NCBI GenBank assembly: GCA_002337215.1
Contig: DDFO01000045.1
Location: forward strand, 6,402-13,209
Direction: 5' to 3'
Length of the DNA: 6,808 bases
Source: Phycisphaerales bacterium UBA1926
GTDB taxonomy: Bacteria; Planctomycetota; Phycisphaerae; Phycisphaerales; UBA1924
The position numbers and the translations under genes are program-made. Shown piece after piece: positions 4,659 to 6,808 of this stretch. The notes beneath the pieces were generated by a model. It had not been told where the DNA came from, ran no database searches, and was given only the letters and a program-made list of their open reading frames with translations. The number at the start of each line of letters is the position of its first letter. The stretch's first letter is position 1.

Positions 4659-6290
4659 TCAGGGCATCAGATCGACGACGACCGGCAGGTGGTCGCTCAC
4701 CGCGCTGTCGTCTGGGTAGAGCCCCCACGTCGCGAGGCGGTCGGGGTCCATCAGCCGGGTATCGACCGCGAACGCCTGGGCGACGCTCGCGTTGCCGGTG
4801 AGGAACCAGTCGAGCCGGCCCGGGCTGAAGTAGCCCCGGTCGTCGCGCCAGGTGTAGAGCGCGGTCTCACCGATCACGCCCGTCATCGCGGGCTGCAGAT
4901 CACGCCCGCCGGCGCCCAGCCCCTCGCGGAGCACATCGAGCGGGCCCCGGGTCCCGACGAGGTTCATGTCGCCCCCGATGATCTTCGCGTCGATGTCGCG
5001 TCCCAGGTTGCCCCGGACGTCGGACTCCGCCGCTGAGAACGCGGCGTTGATCGCCCCCGCCTCGGCGTAGCGGAGCGTGTCCTCCTCGGACCCTGCCGAA
5101 CCGCAGCACTTCAGGTGCGTCGAGGTCGCGAGCAGATTTCCGGCGGGCGTCGAAACCAGCGCGGTGACGGCGCGCACGGTGCGCCTCCTGCCGGTCCGCG
5201 GGTCCTCGATCTCGACCGGCTCGTCGTACCCGTGCGTGATCACGTGCGGCGTCGCGATCGCGACCCCGAGGTCGGGCATCGCGACGGCGTCCCACACGCC
5301 CACGCCCCCGGCGAGGTTCCCCGACAGCCCCTGGATGCCGCTCGCCCACTCGTGCTTGCCGGGCAGCGGGCCCACGAAGCCGCTCAGCCATGCTTCGAGC
5401 GCGGGCTCATCGAAATCGTCGGCCTCCTGGAACAGGATCACGTCGGGCTCGATCGCCGCGATCAGCCGGGCGAACGGGGCGGGTTCCGTCTGCGGCTTGC
5501 CCCGCAGCACGTTCATGCTCAGCACGCGGATCGTCCCGGGCATCTGCTGGGGGATGCCCTTCTTCGTGAGGATCTTCTCGTCGGCCGCGTCGGGCAGCAC
5601 GAACTCGATCGGCTCGCTGTAGCGGACGACCTCGCCCGCCGTCCCGGTCATCAGCACGATCGCCTTGGCGCCGCCCGCGGAGTCGATGCCCGAACCCTCG
5701 AGCGCGTCCGCGGTCCGATCGATCCGCGCCTCGAAGAAGTCGGACGCGTAGGTGGGAGAGGCCATGAACCCGATGTCGGCGTGCTTGAGCCGGGTCACGG
5801 TCCCGTCCGGGTTGTTGCGGATGATCGTGATCCCCGTCGCGAAGGGCGACGCGGGCTGCCCACGCTCCAGCCGACGGTTGCGGATGCTCGCGGCCGACCC
5901 GGGGGGCAGGTCGGTGAGCAGGGGGCTCATCAGGATCTCGAGATCGACGCCAAGCGTGCCCACGTCCGGCGGACCGACGAGCGGCTCGCCCGTCGCCGGG
6001 TCGTTGTCGAGGTCGAACAGCAGCCGGGTCGTCTCGTCGTTCGCTTGGAGGGTTGCTTCCTCGCCGGGGCTGAAGCGGAACGACACCGTCTCCGCGTCGG
6101 CGGCGGTCGTGATCCCCCCGCGCCACTCGCGGGTGTCCCCGTCGAGGACGAACCCGCGGGGGGTGCCGGAACTGCCCCAGGAATTGCCCGTCGAGCAGGC
6201 GACCAGCGCGAGCACGGACGCCGAGCAGGCGGCGAGGCCCGCGGTCAGAACGATCGAACGGAGCGAGATCGGCGTCGGGTGTGTGCGCAT
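4659..6290 (-). CDS. Secreted lipoprotein with C-terminal endonuclease/exonuclease/phosphatase (EEP) domain
   Basis: A 543-residue exported lipoprotein, probably a metal-dependent phosphoesterase acting at the cell surface or in the periplasm; the substrate (nucleic acid, phospholipid or phosphoester) is unknown. Seen: a signal peptide (1-31) ending in lipobox L29-V30-A31-C32. An N-terminal region (about 45-235), opening GFVLDGDTREWRGG, is beta-rich and resembles the start of CBM9/DOMON-like sandwiches (DGDxxEW), a tentative match. The EEP domain (about 252-543) carries the expected active-site series: N260 (LSMNVLRG), E289 (VILFQEAD), H392 (STHLK), D441-x-N443 (IIGGDMNL), D494 (GRLDWF) and the terminal S532-D533-H534 (SDHLPVVVDL). 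All key residues are present, so it should be active. The start at 6290 is chosen because the signal peptide begins there; an in-frame ATG at 6464 would add 58 Arg/Gly-rich residues overlapping the upstream gene. No good ribosome binding site precedes 6290. Convergent with rnc. Confidence 0.88.
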   Translation of the reverse strand: MRTHPTPISLRSIVLTAGLAACSASVLALVACSTGNSWGSSGTPRGFVLDGDTREWRGGITTAADAETVSFRFSPGEEATLQANDETTRLLFDLDNDPATGEPLVGPPDVGTLGVDLEILMSPLLTDLPPGSAASIRNRRLERGQPASPFATGITIIRNNPDGTVTRLKHADIGFMASPTYASDFFEARIDRTADALEGSGIDSAGGAKAIVLMTGTAGEVVRYSEPIEFVLPDAADEKILTKKGIPQQMPGTIRVLSMNVLRGKPQTEPAPFARLIAAIEPDVILFQEADDFDEPALEAWLSGFVGPLPGKHEWASGIQGLSGNLAGGVGVWDAVAMPDLGVAIATPHVITHGYDEPVEIEDPRTGRRRTVRAVTALVSTPAGNLLATSTHLKCCGSAGSEEDTLRYAEAGAINAAFSAAESDVRGNLGRDIDAKIIGGDMNLVGTRGPLDVLREGLGAGGRDLQPAMTGVIGETALYTWRDDRGYFSPGRLDWFLTGNASVAQAFAVDTRLMDPDRLATWGLYPDDSAVSDHLPVVVDLMP

Positions 6291-6292
6291 GA

Positions 6293-6307
6293 CCGGGAGT
6301 ATCCCGG
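6293..6307 (-). promoter_or_regulatory. Small hairpin abutting the EEP lipoprotein start codon
   Basis: A perfect 6-bp inverted repeat (CCGGGA/TCCCGG) with a 3-nt loop ends 2 nt before the ATG at 6290, where a Shine-Dalgarno sequence would be expected and none is seen. It may restrict or mark translation initiation, or be chance. Confidence 0.3.
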
Positions 6308-6333
6308 CCCGGTCCCCAGAAAGCAAGCCGGCC

Positions 6334-6373
6334 GCACCGACCCGCACCGACCTGACCCGACCCGCACAGACCG
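6334..6373. repeat. Four imperfect tandem 10-bp repeats
   Basis: Units GCACCGACCC, GCACCGACCT, GACCCGACCC and GCACAGACCG are laid head to tail in the 95-bp gap between the coiled-coil gene and the EEP lipoprotein gene. Units 1 and 2 differ by one base and units 3 and 4 by two each from unit 1. The 10-bp period places each copy on nearly the same helix face. Confidence 0.6.
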
Positions 6374-6385
6374 GTTTAGCCCGGC

Positions 6386-6808
6386 TCAGACCACGCCGTT
6401 GACCACGAGCCCGACAACCACCACCGCCATGAGCGCACAGAGTACGACCGCGGCGATGAGCCATTTCTGTCCGCTCGAGACCAGTTTCGCCAGCTCCGCC
6501 TCCCGCTCGGCGTCGGTCTCTCGCATCTGGCTGATTGTGTCGCCCAGGTCTCGGGCCGACGAACTCATATCGCTCAGCGTCTCGTTGAAGCCCCCGATCG
6601 ACCGGGCCATCTCCGCCTCGGCCTCGCCGGACCGGTGGATCGCCGACTGCATGCTCTGCAGCGCCGCCGTCTGCCGCTGGCCCGCCTCGAGCTGCTCGAT
6701 CGCGGTCTTGTTCAGCCGGTCCACCGCCGCGTCGTTGCGTGTGCGCGCATCGCGGGTCAGCTCGATCAGGTCGCCCAGCGCGTCGGCGACCCGCCGGTTC
6801 TGCTCGAC
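6386..6808 (-). CDS. Coiled-coil protein with a C-terminal membrane helix, partial (5' end off window)
   Basis: Seen: an open frame from the right edge to TCA (stop) at 6386 gives the last 140 residues. Residues 1-110 of the visible part are polar, Ala/Glu/Gln/Arg rich with regularly spaced Leu, Met and Ile, fitting a long coiled coil. A single strongly hydrophobic segment follows (WLIAAVVLCALMAVVVVGLVV), leaving only NGVV after it. The visible part is therefore tail-anchored, with the coiled coil most likely on the cytoplasmic side. A GTG at 6724 could serve as a start, but the frame stays open to the window edge with the same coiled-coil composition, so the true start is probably outside. 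It could be a chemoreceptor-like, ParA- or secretion-associated scaffold; no family motif is visible and I do not assign one. It lies 95 bp upstream of the EEP lipoprotein gene on the same strand. Confidence 0.78.
   Translation of the reverse strand, partial: VEQNRRVADALGDLIELTRDARTRNDAAVDRLNKTAIEQLEAGQRQTAALQSMQSAIHRSGEAEAEMARSIGGFNETLSDMSSSARDLGDTISQMRETDAEREAELAKLVSSGQKWLIAAVVLCALMAVVVVGLVVNGVV

Noticed and set aside
6291..6464. N-terminal extension of the EEP lipoprotein to the ATG at 6464
   Set aside because: It would overlap the upstream coiled-coil gene, read through the tandem repeats, and bury the signal peptide and lipobox.

Overview
This is a GC-rich bacterial chromosome segment of ordinary housekeeping and membrane genes. 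No mobile element, CRISPR array, tRNA or rRNA is visible. Several things point to a planctomycete, probably of the Phycisphaerae type: the bL34 variant starting M-H-Y-P-R-R-x-S-K-I-K-K, the large OPT transporter with an extra soluble insertion, the secreted lipoprotein with an endonuclease/exonuclease/phosphatase (EEP) domain, and strong GC third-position bias. This placement is inference; no taxonomic marker such as rRNA is present.

Layout. Four genes on the minus strand flank one on the plus strand, and a sixth enters from the right edge. From left to right: (1) the 5' part of a small membrane-anchored protein of unknown function (1-298, minus, cut by the left edge); (2) a complete 866-aa OPT-family transporter (379-2979, minus), which lies upstream of gene 1 and may share a transcript with it; (3) rpmH for ribosomal protein bL34 (3165-3305, minus), followed at once by a clear intrinsic terminator (3105-3130); (4) a 451-bp non-coding divergent region (3306-3756), the least GC-rich part of the window, with a candidate sigma70-like promoter and a long hairpin just before rnc; (5) rnc for RNase III (3757-4530, plus); (6) a convergent gene for an exported lipoprotein with an N-terminal beta-sandwich-like domain and a C-terminal EEP hydrolase domain (4659-6290, minus); (7) the 3' part of a coiled-coil protein ending in a single membrane helix (6386-6808, minus, cut by the right edge).

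How the genes relate. rpmH and rnc are divergent RNA/ribosome housekeeping genes around a shared control region. rpmH appears monocistronic and is not followed by rnpA, unlike the classical dnaA-rpmH-rnpA arrangement. The OPT transporter and the downstream membrane protein may be a transport unit. The EEP lipoprotein and the coiled-coil protein are on the same strand 95 bp apart, with no evident functional link.

Most worth a second look: a roughly 21-bp imperfect hairpin directly upstream of the rnc ribosome binding site, resembling the self-cleaved leader of E. coli rnc; an Ala in this RNase III where the family has a metal-binding Asp (E. coli D114); and an EF-hand/dockerin-like Asp-rich loop within the soluble insertion of the OPT transporter. 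I did not find a clearly new multi-gene system.
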